NCBI GenBank assembly: GCA_023435805.1
Contig: JAEZMC010000079.1
Span: 1 to 6,248 of the forward strand
Direction: 5' to 3'
DNA: 6,248 nucleotides
From: Bacillota bacterium
Lineage (GTDB): Bacteria > Bacillota > Clostridia > Acetivibrionales > DTU013
The notes beneath the pieces are model-generated. The model searched no databases. It was not told the DNA's origin and was given only the letters and a program-made list of their open reading frames with translations. Numbering within the stretch: position 1 is the first letter of the stretch; every line of letters starts with the position of its first letter. The position numbers and the translations under genes were made by a program. Below, one piece after another: positions 1-5,957 of this stretch.

Positions 1-401
1 ATGGCGGCAAAGTTTTAATTAAGGACGATACCGCCTTGATCAACCTTTCCAAGGAACAGTATGAAGAGTTTGTAAAGCCATACAACCAGAGGATTATCAA
101 CGAATTTACAGGTTCCATACATTACTGCGGTCCTGAAAGAAAATGGCATCATGAGGTGCTGGAACATCCAAAGCTGAAAACCATACAGTACGGTAATCCG
201 GAAATGCACGATCTGGAGTATGACTACAAAATTTGGAGCGAAAGCAGAACACCTATTGTATTTTGGGGTTGGAACCAGGGGTACGCTTTTGCCAAAAAGG
301 TCTCTGATGCCGGAATCAAAACGGGAATGACCTTGGCATGCTCAGCTGAAAGCCATCAGGAGGCGGTGGAAATACTGCGAAGTCACGTGGAAGGGCGTTA
401 G
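1..401 (+). CDS. URO-D superfamily protein, C-terminal part (5'-truncated by window)
   Basis: The reading frame is open from base 3 to the TAG at 399-401, giving the last 132 residues; the true start lies upstream. A TTG at 36 is only an internal Leu codon, because the frame continues upstream with family-like sequence (GGKVLIKDD). The segment resembles the C-terminal third of non-haem uroporphyrinogen-decarboxylase-like proteins: a KPYNQ helix, then an H-x-C-G motif (HYCG, 120-131) at the end of a barrel strand, a YGNPEMHDLE stretch, and a late Cys (ACSAES, Cys codon 339-341) followed by the closing helix. H-x-C plus a Cys about 70 residues later matches the zinc-ligand arrangement known in corrinoid-dependent methyltransferases of this superfamily (MtaA/MtbA type). 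A cytosolic methyltransferase role is therefore possible, but the substrate is unknown. The next gene, of the same superfamily, starts 4 nt after the stop, so the two are probably co-translated. Confidence 0.8.
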   Translation, partial: GGKVLIKDDTALINLSKEQYEEFVKPYNQRIINEFTGSIHYCGPERKWHHEVLEHPKLKTIQYGNPEMHDLEYDYKIWSESRTPIVFWGWNQGYAFAKKVSDAGIKTGMTLACSAESHQEAVEILRSHVEGR

Positions 402-405
402 TGCT

Positions 406-1470
406 ATGAACTCAAAGGAAAGAGTACTTACTGCGGTTAATATGACAGCACCGGACAGGACGCCGGCTGACTTCCATGGCAATGAAATTATTCTGGAAAG
501 GCTGTACAGGCATTTTGGCATCCATAGCTACAAACAGCTGGTGGAAAAGCTCGATGTAGATATGATTGATATACGGGGGATTGTAGATCCGATATGGACT
601 GGTCCTGTACCCAAAAGAAAAATGCTGGCTGATGGAGTGATTCAGAACTATCTGGGTTTTCTTACAAAAAAGGTTGCAACCGCTCATGGTGAGTTGGAAG
701 AGCATTGTGGCCTGATTTTTGGCGATGCTGAAGATGCTGAAGACATTGATGAATTTTCATGGCCCTCTGTTGATTGGTTTGACTTCTCTAACATGAATCC
801 TCTACTGGATGAGTACAGAGATTATGCCATTATAGCATCAGGTGCCAGTGTTTACCAGCATCCTACTCTGGTGCGGGGGATTGACAATTTTTTATGTGAT
901 CTGGCAATCAACCCTTGCCTGGCAGAATACTTGATGGACAAGTATGTGAAGTTTTATCTTGACTATTTTGAAAAAATGTTTATGGAAACAGAAGGTAGAA
1001 TAGACATACTTAGAATTGCCGATGACCTTGGTATGCAGGACAGGCTCCTCATAAGCCCGCAGATGTTCAGGAGGTTTTTCAAGCCGAGGATAAAACAGCT
1101 TGTCGACATGGCTCACAGTTATAATGTTAAGGTGATGTTCCACTCTTGCGGAAGTATTATAGATTTTATAGACGACATTATAGATGCGGGAGTAGATATA
1201 TTGGATCCCATACAGACAAGAGCAAAAGGAATGATGCCTGAGTATCTCAAGACCCGGTTTGGTGAAAGGATATGCTTCCATGGCTCCATAGACACTCAAT
1301 ATACTCTGCCGCAAGGTACTGCAGAAGAAATAGAGCAGGAAGTAAAAGACAGGATTGAAGTGCTGGGTAAAAACGGAGGGTTCATTATAGCCCCGAGCCA
1401 TACGGTACAGCCTGATGTGCCGGTAGAGAACGTCATTACCATGTATGAAAGTATAAAAAAATACCGGTGA
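406..1470 (+). CDS. URO-D superfamily protein (methyltransferase-like), complete
   Basis: This 354-residue protein has the usual length of the family. It opens with the typical N-terminus (SKERVLTAVNMTAPDRTPAD), where URO-D-like proteins carry a basic helix followed by PDR-P. The barrel strand motif FHSCGS places H246 and C248 as an H-x-C metal site. The last strand carries APSHTVQPDVP, with H332 where zinc-dependent methyltransferases usually have Cys. It is unlikely to be true HemE: no porphyrin genes are nearby and a sister gene lies immediately upstream. Known relatives transfer methyl groups to or from corrinoid proteins; whether this one does is an inference, since no corrinoid protein gene is in view. 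The ATG at 406 is preceded by AAGGG (391-395) at 10 nt, and the upstream stop is 4 nt away. The gene looks more AT-rich than those downstream. Family assignment is firm; function is open. Confidence 0.88.
   Translation: MNSKERVLTAVNMTAPDRTPADFHGNEIILERLYRHFGIHSYKQLVEKLDVDMIDIRGIVDPIWTGPVPKRKMLADGVIQNYLGFLTKKVATAHGELEEHCGLIFGDAEDAEDIDEFSWPSVDWFDFSNMNPLLDEYRDYAIIASGASVYQHPTLVRGIDNFLCDLAINPCLAEYLMDKYVKFYLDYFEKMFMETEGRIDILRIADDLGMQDRLLISPQMFRRFFKPRIKQLVDMAHSYNVKVMFHSCGSIIDFIDDIIDAGVDILDPIQTRAKGMMPEYLKTRFGERICFHGSIDTQYTLPQGTAEEIEQEVKDRIEVLGKNGGFIIAPSHTVQPDVPVENVITMYESIKKYR
724..741 (+). repeat. 9-bp perfect tandem duplication inside the URO-D gene
   Basis: GATGCTGAA occurs twice in direct succession, in frame, and encodes Asp-Ala-Glu twice in an acidic segment (DAEDAEDIDE). 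The reading frame is kept. It is most likely a small slippage duplication in a surface loop, without an obvious functional role. Confidence 0.6.
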
Positions 1471-1515
1471 CTTACAGACGAGCTTAAATGAGAATATACA
1501 AAGGCAGGTTTTTCT

Positions 1516-3186
1516 ATGCTCAATAGTATTCAATGCGATGTTCTGGTAATCGGCGGCGGTGCGGCTGCAACCCGGGCTGCCATCGAAGCAAGCGACCTGG
1601 GCGCGCATGTGCTGATGGTTGCGAAGATGAAATACGGTTACAGCGGGTCAAGCTTTTATGACAACTCCATACCCTGGGGAATGATGATGGCCGGCGAGGG
1701 TAAAGAGGCGGAAAGCGCTTTTCTGGAGGAGGTTCTCAAAGCCAGCTGCGGGTGTCTGAACAGGAAGCTGACCGAAATTCTGGTGCGGGATTCCAATGAC
1801 AGGTTAAAAGATCTGATGAACTATGGAATCGAACTGCGTATGAATGACGAGGCACCCTGCTTCGGTAAAAAGCCCAGGGGAGCGATGCTTGTCAATATGG
1901 ACAATGCTCGCAGGTCCTTTAAAAAGCAGATTGAGAAAAGAAATATCAGCGTTATCGAAGATCTGCCGATTCATGAGCTGGTTGTCAGGGACCGTATCTG
2001 CCATGGTGCTTTAGGAACTGATCCGTTCGGAAATGTGGTCATGATACATTCCAAAACGGTGATCCTGGCCACAGGCGGTGCCGAAACACTCTGGGAATAC
2101 GGTTTTGCACTGAAGGATATGACGGGCGATGCTTATGCCATGGCAGCCAGAAATGGCGCAAGACTGGCAAATCTGGAGTTCATACAATTTATACCGGGTG
2201 TGGTAAGTCCTTTGAACAGGACAAATTTTCACCACCCAACCCTCAGGAGCTTTCCCGGTGTTTATAACAGCAGTGGGGAGGAGTGCCTGAAGAAATACCT
2301 GCCGGAGGGCATCACTGCGGAAATGTGCCTGGAAGCCAGGGCGGGACACGGGCCCTTCAGCTGCGAGGATGATTCAAAATATTTCGATATCGCGCTATGC
2401 ATGGAGGAAGCTGCGAGTAGCAGCGGAATGGTTGCAGGTGCGGAAATCAGATACACGGACGCATTTTTCGATGATAGCAGGTACGATACGTGGAGGGGAT
2501 TTCTTGCCACCAGAGGGATAGATGCGAAAAAAGACACATTAAGGATATACCCACATTGCCAGGGGTTCAACGGCGGAGTTCTGATTGACGAGCATTGCGC
2601 CACGGATATAGAAAACCTGTATGCGTGCGGTGAGTGTGCAGGCGGACCCCATGGGGCCAACCGGATCGGGGGGAATGCTATTCTTGGCACGCAGGTTTTT
2701 GGCAGAATTGCCGGGGAGCAGGCTGCTCTGAAATCAAGAAAAATGGCCAATGTAATTCCTGACAGCCTGAATGACCTGAAAAAGCAAGCAGCGGCCAGCT
2801 TTGACACCGGATATAGTTCAAAGCATCGCCCGAAGGAGGTTATGGCGTATATACGGGCTGTAATGCAGGAAAGTGCCTTTATCATAAGGGAAGAGAAAAA
2901 AATGGCAGAGGGTATAGAAAAACTAAACGAACTCGGGAAGGAATATAATGCCTGCCAGTTTGTAAATGACGGAGGCGATGCAGCAGAGGCGCTGAATGCA
3001 TCCAACTCTTTAATGACAAGCAGATTGATTCTTTTTTCGATGCTCTGCAGGAGGGAAAGCAGAGGAGGCCACTACAGGAAGGACTTCCCGGAAAAAGACG
3101 ATACCTTGTTTGGTGGCATGTCCATAGCGAGAGTGGATGACGGCAGAAATATAGTTGTTGAACAGAACAGGCATATGCAGGATTAA
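1516..3186 (+). CDS. FAD-dependent dehydrogenase, fumarate reductase / L-aspartate oxidase superfamily
   Basis: This 556-residue protein is close in length to L-aspartate oxidases. The FAD dinucleotide fold is at the N-terminus (DVLVIGGGAAATRAA, G13-G15). ILATGG ends the second FAD segment. The C-terminal FAD-binding block reads LYACGECAGGPHGANRIGGNA (about 368-388) with R383, followed by FGRIAGEQAA. The superfamily's C-terminal helical-domain signature SRGGHYRKDFP spans 515-525. The capping-domain landmark is altered: where fumarate reductases read E-F-V-Q-x-H-P-T, this has EFIQFIPG, so Ile226 and Gly228 replace the His and Thr. H347 (PHCQGFNGG) may match the second active-site His. It has no signal peptide, membrane segment or iron-sulfur motif, and no partner subunits are beside it, so it is probably soluble. 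The ATG at 1516 follows AGGCAGG (1502-1508) at 7 nt. The superfamily is clear; the substrate is unknown and probably not fumarate or aspartate. Confidence 0.87.
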   Translation: MLNSIQCDVLVIGGGAAATRAAIEASDLGAHVLMVAKMKYGYSGSSFYDNSIPWGMMMAGEGKEAESAFLEEVLKASCGCLNRKLTEILVRDSNDRLKDLMNYGIELRMNDEAPCFGKKPRGAMLVNMDNARRSFKKQIEKRNISVIEDLPIHELVVRDRICHGALGTDPFGNVVMIHSKTVILATGGAETLWEYGFALKDMTGDAYAMAARNGARLANLEFIQFIPGVVSPLNRTNFHHPTLRSFPGVYNSSGEECLKKYLPEGITAEMCLEARAGHGPFSCEDDSKYFDIALCMEEAASSSGMVAGAEIRYTDAFFDDSRYDTWRGFLATRGIDAKKDTLRIYPHCQGFNGGVLIDEHCATDIENLYACGECAGGPHGANRIGGNAILGTQVFGRIAGEQAALKSRKMANVIPDSLNDLKKQAAASFDTGYSSKHRPKEVMAYIRAVMQESAFIIREEKKMAEGIEKLNELGKEYNACQFVNDGGDAAEALNASNSLMTSRLILFSMLCRRESRGGHYRKDFPEKDDTLFGGMSIARVDDGRNIVVEQNRHMQD

Positions 3187-3202
3187 ATTTAAAAAAAGCA
3201 TC

Positions 3203-3209
3203 AAAGGAG
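3203..3209 (+). promoter_or_regulatory. Strong ribosome binding site of the aldolase gene
   Basis: AAAGGAG lies 6 nt before the ATG at 3216 in an A-rich 29-nt gap. It is one of the best Shine-Dalgarno matches in the window and fixes the start codon. No terminator hairpin is present in the gap. Confidence 0.8.
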
Positions 3210-3215
3210 AAAAAA

Positions 3216-4130
3216 ATGATACAAACATTAGAAAATAACCATACTAGCTATTACGGGATTATACCGCCGATGGTCACACCGCTTAAAGAAAATGAAACAC
3301 TTGACGAGGAAGCACTGGAAAAGCTTTTGAATTACTGTCTCGGCAGGGGAATACATGGCGTGTTCGCAATGGGTACTTCCGGAGAGGCCATGTGTGTCAG
3401 CAGAGAGGTCTGGAAAAAGACCATTGTTACCACGTTGAAGACGGTAGGTAAACGTGCCCCTGTCTTTTGCGGCGTGATTGATTCATCAACGGTCAGAGTG
3501 ATAGAAAACATCAAGGAAATCGAGCAGGAAGGTGCGGAAATTGTCGTAGCCACACCGGCATTTTATCTGCAGAATTCATGTCAGGCGGAAATTATCCGCC
3601 ATTTTGAAAGAATCTGCAGCAGCACGAAGCTAAAGGTGGTTGCATATAACATTCCGGTGACGACCCATGTGAATATTTTGCCTGAAACGATGAAGGAACT
3701 GGCAGGAATTGAAAATCTGGTGGCATATAAAGATAGCTGCGCCAACTGGGAACAATTCCAGAGGAATATATTTGTACTGGAAGGCTCCGATATCAGCTTG
3801 TTTAACGGGGCGGAGGAATTGTGCGGTGCAAGTATGCTGTTCGGCGCCCAGGGATGTGTCCCCGGACTTGCCAATTTCTTCCCCGGCTTGTTTGTGGATA
3901 TGTACAATGCGGCATTAAAGAATGATACGCCCCTGGTATACGATCTGCAAAAAAAGGTGTGGGATGTGAGAAAGGTACTTTCCGTCGGCAAATCATGGAT
4001 GAGTGCCATGAAATATATATCCTGCAGACTCGGCTTCGGTTCGGATACGGCAACCTATCCTGTTGAACCGCTGACGGCCGAAGAAAAGAGAAAGATTGAT
4101 GAAATAATTGAAAGATATATCGAAAAATAG
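3216..4130 (+). CDS. DapA/NanA-family Schiff-base aldolase or lyase (dihydrodipicolinate synthase superfamily)
   Basis: This 304-residue TIM-barrel protein belongs to the pyruvate-dependent class I aldolases, which bind pyruvate or a 2-keto acid through a lysine imine. Visible landmarks are IIPPMVTPL at the first strand, GTSGE at 53-57 (pyruvate carboxylate loop), YNIP with catalytic Tyr144, and the Schiff-base lysine K172 in AYKDS. GAQGCVPGLANFFP sits at the expected distal loop. In true dihydrodipicolinate synthase an Arg two residues after the YN-P motif binds the aspartate-semialdehyde carboxylate; here the segment is YNIPVTTH, with Thr149 at that place. N-acetylneuraminate lyases usually read YNIPALSG, so this is not a textbook NanA either. 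A retro-aldol cleavage of a 2-keto-3-deoxy sugar acid to pyruvate plus an aldehyde fits the neighbouring sugar oxidoreductases, but the substrate is inferred. The start is set by a strong ribosome binding site. Confidence 0.9.
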   Translation: MIQTLENNHTSYYGIIPPMVTPLKENETLDEEALEKLLNYCLGRGIHGVFAMGTSGEAMCVSREVWKKTIVTTLKTVGKRAPVFCGVIDSSTVRVIENIKEIEQEGAEIVVATPAFYLQNSCQAEIIRHFERICSSTKLKVVAYNIPVTTHVNILPETMKELAGIENLVAYKDSCANWEQFQRNIFVLEGSDISLFNGAEELCGASMLFGAQGCVPGLANFFPGLFVDMYNAALKNDTPLVYDLQKKVWDVRKVLSVGKSWMSAMKYISCRLGFGSDTATYPVEPLTAEEKRKIDEIIERYIEK

Positions 4131-4156
4131 GTCTCAGCGTCCATTGAAGCGCGTGC

Positions 4157-4164
4157 AAGGAGGG
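4157..4164 (+). promoter_or_regulatory. Ribosome binding site that selects the TTG start of the SDR gene
   Basis: AAGGAGGG stands 6 nt before TTG at 4171. The same frame is open further upstream, with possible starts at TTG 4108, TTG 4144 and GTG 4153, but none has a comparable site. The position of this Shine-Dalgarno decides for 4171. Confidence 0.82.
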
Positions 4165-4170
4165 AACAGC

Positions 4171-4974
4171 TTGAAAGTGCTGGAGTTATTCAATTTGAAG
4201 GGCAAGGTGGCAATCGTAACAGGGGGGCACGCATGGCTTGGTTATGATATGGCATGCGCCCTGGCTGAAGCGGGCTGCAATATCATCATCACATCAAGGG
4301 AGCTTTTGCGGGCGCAGGAGACTGCTGACAAAATAGCCGATGAATACGGGATGGATGTATTGGCACTGGAAATGGACCAGTGCTGTCACGAACAGGTCAA
4401 GGCAATGGCGGAAAAGGCTTTCCGCTGGAAAGGCCGTATTGACATTCTTATCAATAATGCCGGCGGAGGCTCGGGAAAGAGTGAGGGAAACCTGTTTGAC
4501 CGGGCACCGCAGGATATGGTCAACCTTATCCATACAAACCTGACCGGTGCGCTGTTTTGCTGCAGGGAAGTCGGCCGTGTAATGATTGAGCAAGGATATG
4601 GGAAAATAATCAACATCGCGTCTATTGCCGGAATTGTCGGACGTGACAGAGAGATGTACAGAAAAAATAACAAGATGGAGCAGCCTATCGACTATGCCGC
4701 CTCAAAAGCCGGTGTCATCGGAATGACAAGGGATCTCGCCGGATTACTTTCACCCCGCGGAATTCATGTAAATTGTATTTCGCCGGGCGGATTTGACAAA
4801 GGAGATTTGCCGGAGCCCTTTGTAAAGGCTTATAACAATGAAACGATGCTTGGACGAATGGGACGTATGGGCATCGACATAAAGGGAGCCGCGCTGTTCC
4901 TTGCCTCCCCTGCGTCGGACTATATAACCGGGCAGAATCTTATAGTGGATGGGGGATTCAGTACTTGGAAATAA
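4171..4974 (+). CDS. Short-chain dehydrogenase/reductase (SDR), classical type
   Basis: From the TTG at 4171 the protein is 267 residues (MKVLELFNLKGKVAIVTGG), a normal classical SDR length. The longer frame from 4108 would add 21 residues overlapping the aldolase gene. The cofactor motif is TGGHAWLG (17-24), where Trp22 replaces the usual second Gly of TGxxxGxG. Other landmarks are R43 after the second strand (ITSRE, suggesting NADP preference), D69, NNAG (95-98), catalytic Ser151 (NIASIAG) and Y175-x-x-x-K179 (DYAASK). The C-terminus has GAALFLAS and YITGQNLIVDGG. The Ser-Tyr spacing is 24 residues instead of about 12-13, because of an insertion rich in charged residues (GRDREMYRKNNKMEQP). 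The catalytic triad is complete, so an active oxidoreductase of an alcohol or ketone on a sugar-like substrate is likely. The exact substrate is not readable. The end overlaps the next gene by 10 nt. Confidence 0.9.
   Translation: MKVLELFNLKGKVAIVTGGHAWLGYDMACALAEAGCNIIITSRELLRAQETADKIADEYGMDVLALEMDQCCHEQVKAMAEKAFRWKGRIDILINNAGGGSGKSEGNLFDRAPQDMVNLIHTNLTGALFCCREVGRVMIEQGYGKIINIASIAGIVGRDREMYRKNNKMEQPIDYAASKAGVIGMTRDLAGLLSPRGIHVNCISPGGFDKGDLPEPFVKAYNNETMLGRMGRMGIDIKGAALFLASPASDYITGQNLIVDGGFSTWK
4951..4956 (+). promoter_or_regulatory. Possible ribosome binding site of the Gfo/Idh/MocA gene, inside the SDR gene
   Basis: GGGGGA lies 8 nt before TTG 4965 and within the SDR codons for its conserved DGG. 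It is an imperfect Shine-Dalgarno match constrained by the coding sequence. With the 10-nt gene overlap, it suggests translation coupled to the SDR gene. Confidence 0.5.
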
Positions 4975-5954
4975 ACAAGAGTGGAGCAGAAAATCTGAAA
5001 ATATTGGTAGCAGGCTGCGGGTCCATCGGCAAGCGGCATGTAAGTGTGCTCAACGAACTGGGCGTATCCGATATCTGGGTTTATGACCCCGTGGAAGAGC
5101 AGGTGCTCTCACTGATAAAAGAATCACCGGGCGTAAAGCGCTGTGACTCTTTCGAGGAAGGCTTGTTGAAAAGGCCGGATGCCGTTTTCATATTAACGCC
5201 GACAAGATTGCATATCCCCGCTGCCATACAAGCTGTTCAGGCCAATTGCCACGTATTTCTGGAAAAGCCGCTGTCCGATACACTCGAGGGAGTGGATGAA
5301 CTTGTCCGAATTGCAGCGGAGAAGGACAGAAAGATTATGGTGGGCTTCTGCTTCAGATACCATGAAGGGCTGCTGAAAGCCAAAAAACTTGTCCAAGACG
5401 GCAGGATCGGCCGGCTTGTTTCAATCAGAGCCCTGATGGGCGAGCATTTTCCCGAAGTACGCCCGGACTATAAAAGCACCTATTATGCAAACTATTCAGG
5501 TGCCTTCGAATTGGTACATGATCTTGATCTGGCCATATGGTATGCGGACCGGAATGTGAAGAACGCATATGCTGTGTTTGGCGCTTTCAGCGATATTGGG
5601 ATCAAAGCGCCCGATACGGTTGAGATTCTTGTGGAGTTTGAGGACAGGTGTGCCGCCACGGTACACCTGGACTTCTTCCAGCGACCGCGCCGCAGAATGA
5701 TTGAACTGATCGGAACAGAAGGCGTCGTTACGGTTGAATTTGCTTCATGGGAACAATACACTCTTTCCGTGTTCGATATGGAAAGGAAGGAGTGGGAAAG
5801 CCTGACTGAAAAAACAACCCGCAATGATATGTTTAAGGCTGAAGACAGGGAGTTTTTGCTTGCCATAACAGAAAACATACCAATAAGGTGCGGTATTTCA
5901 GACGCACGCAAATCGCTTGAAGTCGTTTTGCATGTACAGAATAGGAGAGGATAA
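4965..5954 (+). CDS. Gfo/Idh/MocA-family NAD(P)-dependent oxidoreductase
   Basis: This 329-residue protein has two expected domains. The N-terminal Rossmann fold starts at KILVAGCGSIGKRHV (GxGxxG at 17-22), continues with FILTPTRLHIPAAIQA, and carries the family's EKP motif (E100-K101-P102), whose Lys is catalytic in relatives. The C-terminal domain begins near VGFCFRYHEG and holds SGAFELVHDLDLAIW, where H185 and D188 sit at the catalytic H-x-x-D positions. This ELxHDLD form resembles members acting on sialic- or nonulosonic-acid-like and other sugar-acid substrates rather than inositol dehydrogenase; that comparison is from memory and approximate. The start is TTG 4965: no ATG or GTG in frame precedes the Rossmann glycines, and the next in-frame Met is beyond residue 120. 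It overlaps the SDR end by 10 nt. It probably oxidises or reduces a ring hydroxyl of a sugar or sugar acid with NAD(P). Confidence 0.9.
   Translation: MEINKSGAENLKILVAGCGSIGKRHVSVLNELGVSDIWVYDPVEEQVLSLIKESPGVKRCDSFEEGLLKRPDAVFILTPTRLHIPAAIQAVQANCHVFLEKPLSDTLEGVDELVRIAAEKDRKIMVGFCFRYHEGLLKAKKLVQDGRIGRLVSIRALMGEHFPEVRPDYKSTYYANYSGAFELVHDLDLAIWYADRNVKNAYAVFGAFSDIGIKAPDTVEILVEFEDRCAATVHLDFFQRPRRRMIELIGTEGVVTVEFASWEQYTLSVFDMERKEWESLTEKTTRNDMFKAEDREFLLAITENIPIRCGISDARKSLEVVLHVQNRRG
5943..5950 (+). promoter_or_regulatory. Ribosome binding site of the YhcH-family gene
   Basis: AGGAGAGG overlaps the last sense codons of the preceding gene and ends 7 nt before TTG 5958. It supports the TTG start and close coupling to the upstream gene. 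Confidence 0.7.
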
Positions 5955-5957
5955 ACG

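Noticed and set aside
1..18. ATG at the very first base as a gene start
   Set aside because: That frame stops after five codons (TAA at 16-18). The frame starting at base 3 continues with family-like URO-D sequence.
406..1470. True uroporphyrinogen decarboxylase (hemE)
   Set aside because: The H-x-C site and the APSH strand fit the non-haem methyltransferase-like branch, a second paralogue is adjacent, and no porphyrin genes are present.
1471..1515. Possible promoter or terminator in the largest gap
   Set aside because: Only 45 nt long; no stable hairpin with a T-run and no convincing -35/-10 pair. Only a moderate ribosome site (AGGCAGG, 1502-1508) is visible.
892..1608. 238-codon open frame on the minus strand
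   Set aside because: It lies opposite the well-supported URO-D gene, shows no recognisable domain, and runs across the gap into the flavoprotein gene. It is a shadow frame.
2262..3005. 247-codon open frame on the minus strand
   Set aside because: It is fully opposite the flavoprotein gene, with Ser/Pro/Ala-rich composition typical of antisense frames and no family motif.
1516..3186. L-aspartate oxidase (nadB) or fumarate reductase subunit (frdA)
   Set aside because: The substrate-site His-Pro-Thr is replaced by Ile-Pro-Gly, and no nadA/nadC or frdB-like gene is adjacent.
3216..4130. Lysine-biosynthesis dapA
   Set aside because: The carboxylate-binding Arg after YN-P is Thr149, and the context is sugar catabolism rather than lysine synthesis.
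4108..4170. Longer SDR start at TTG 4108
   Set aside because: It would overlap the aldolase gene by 23 nt and add 21 residues without family resemblance, while AAGGAGGG is ideally placed for TTG 4171.
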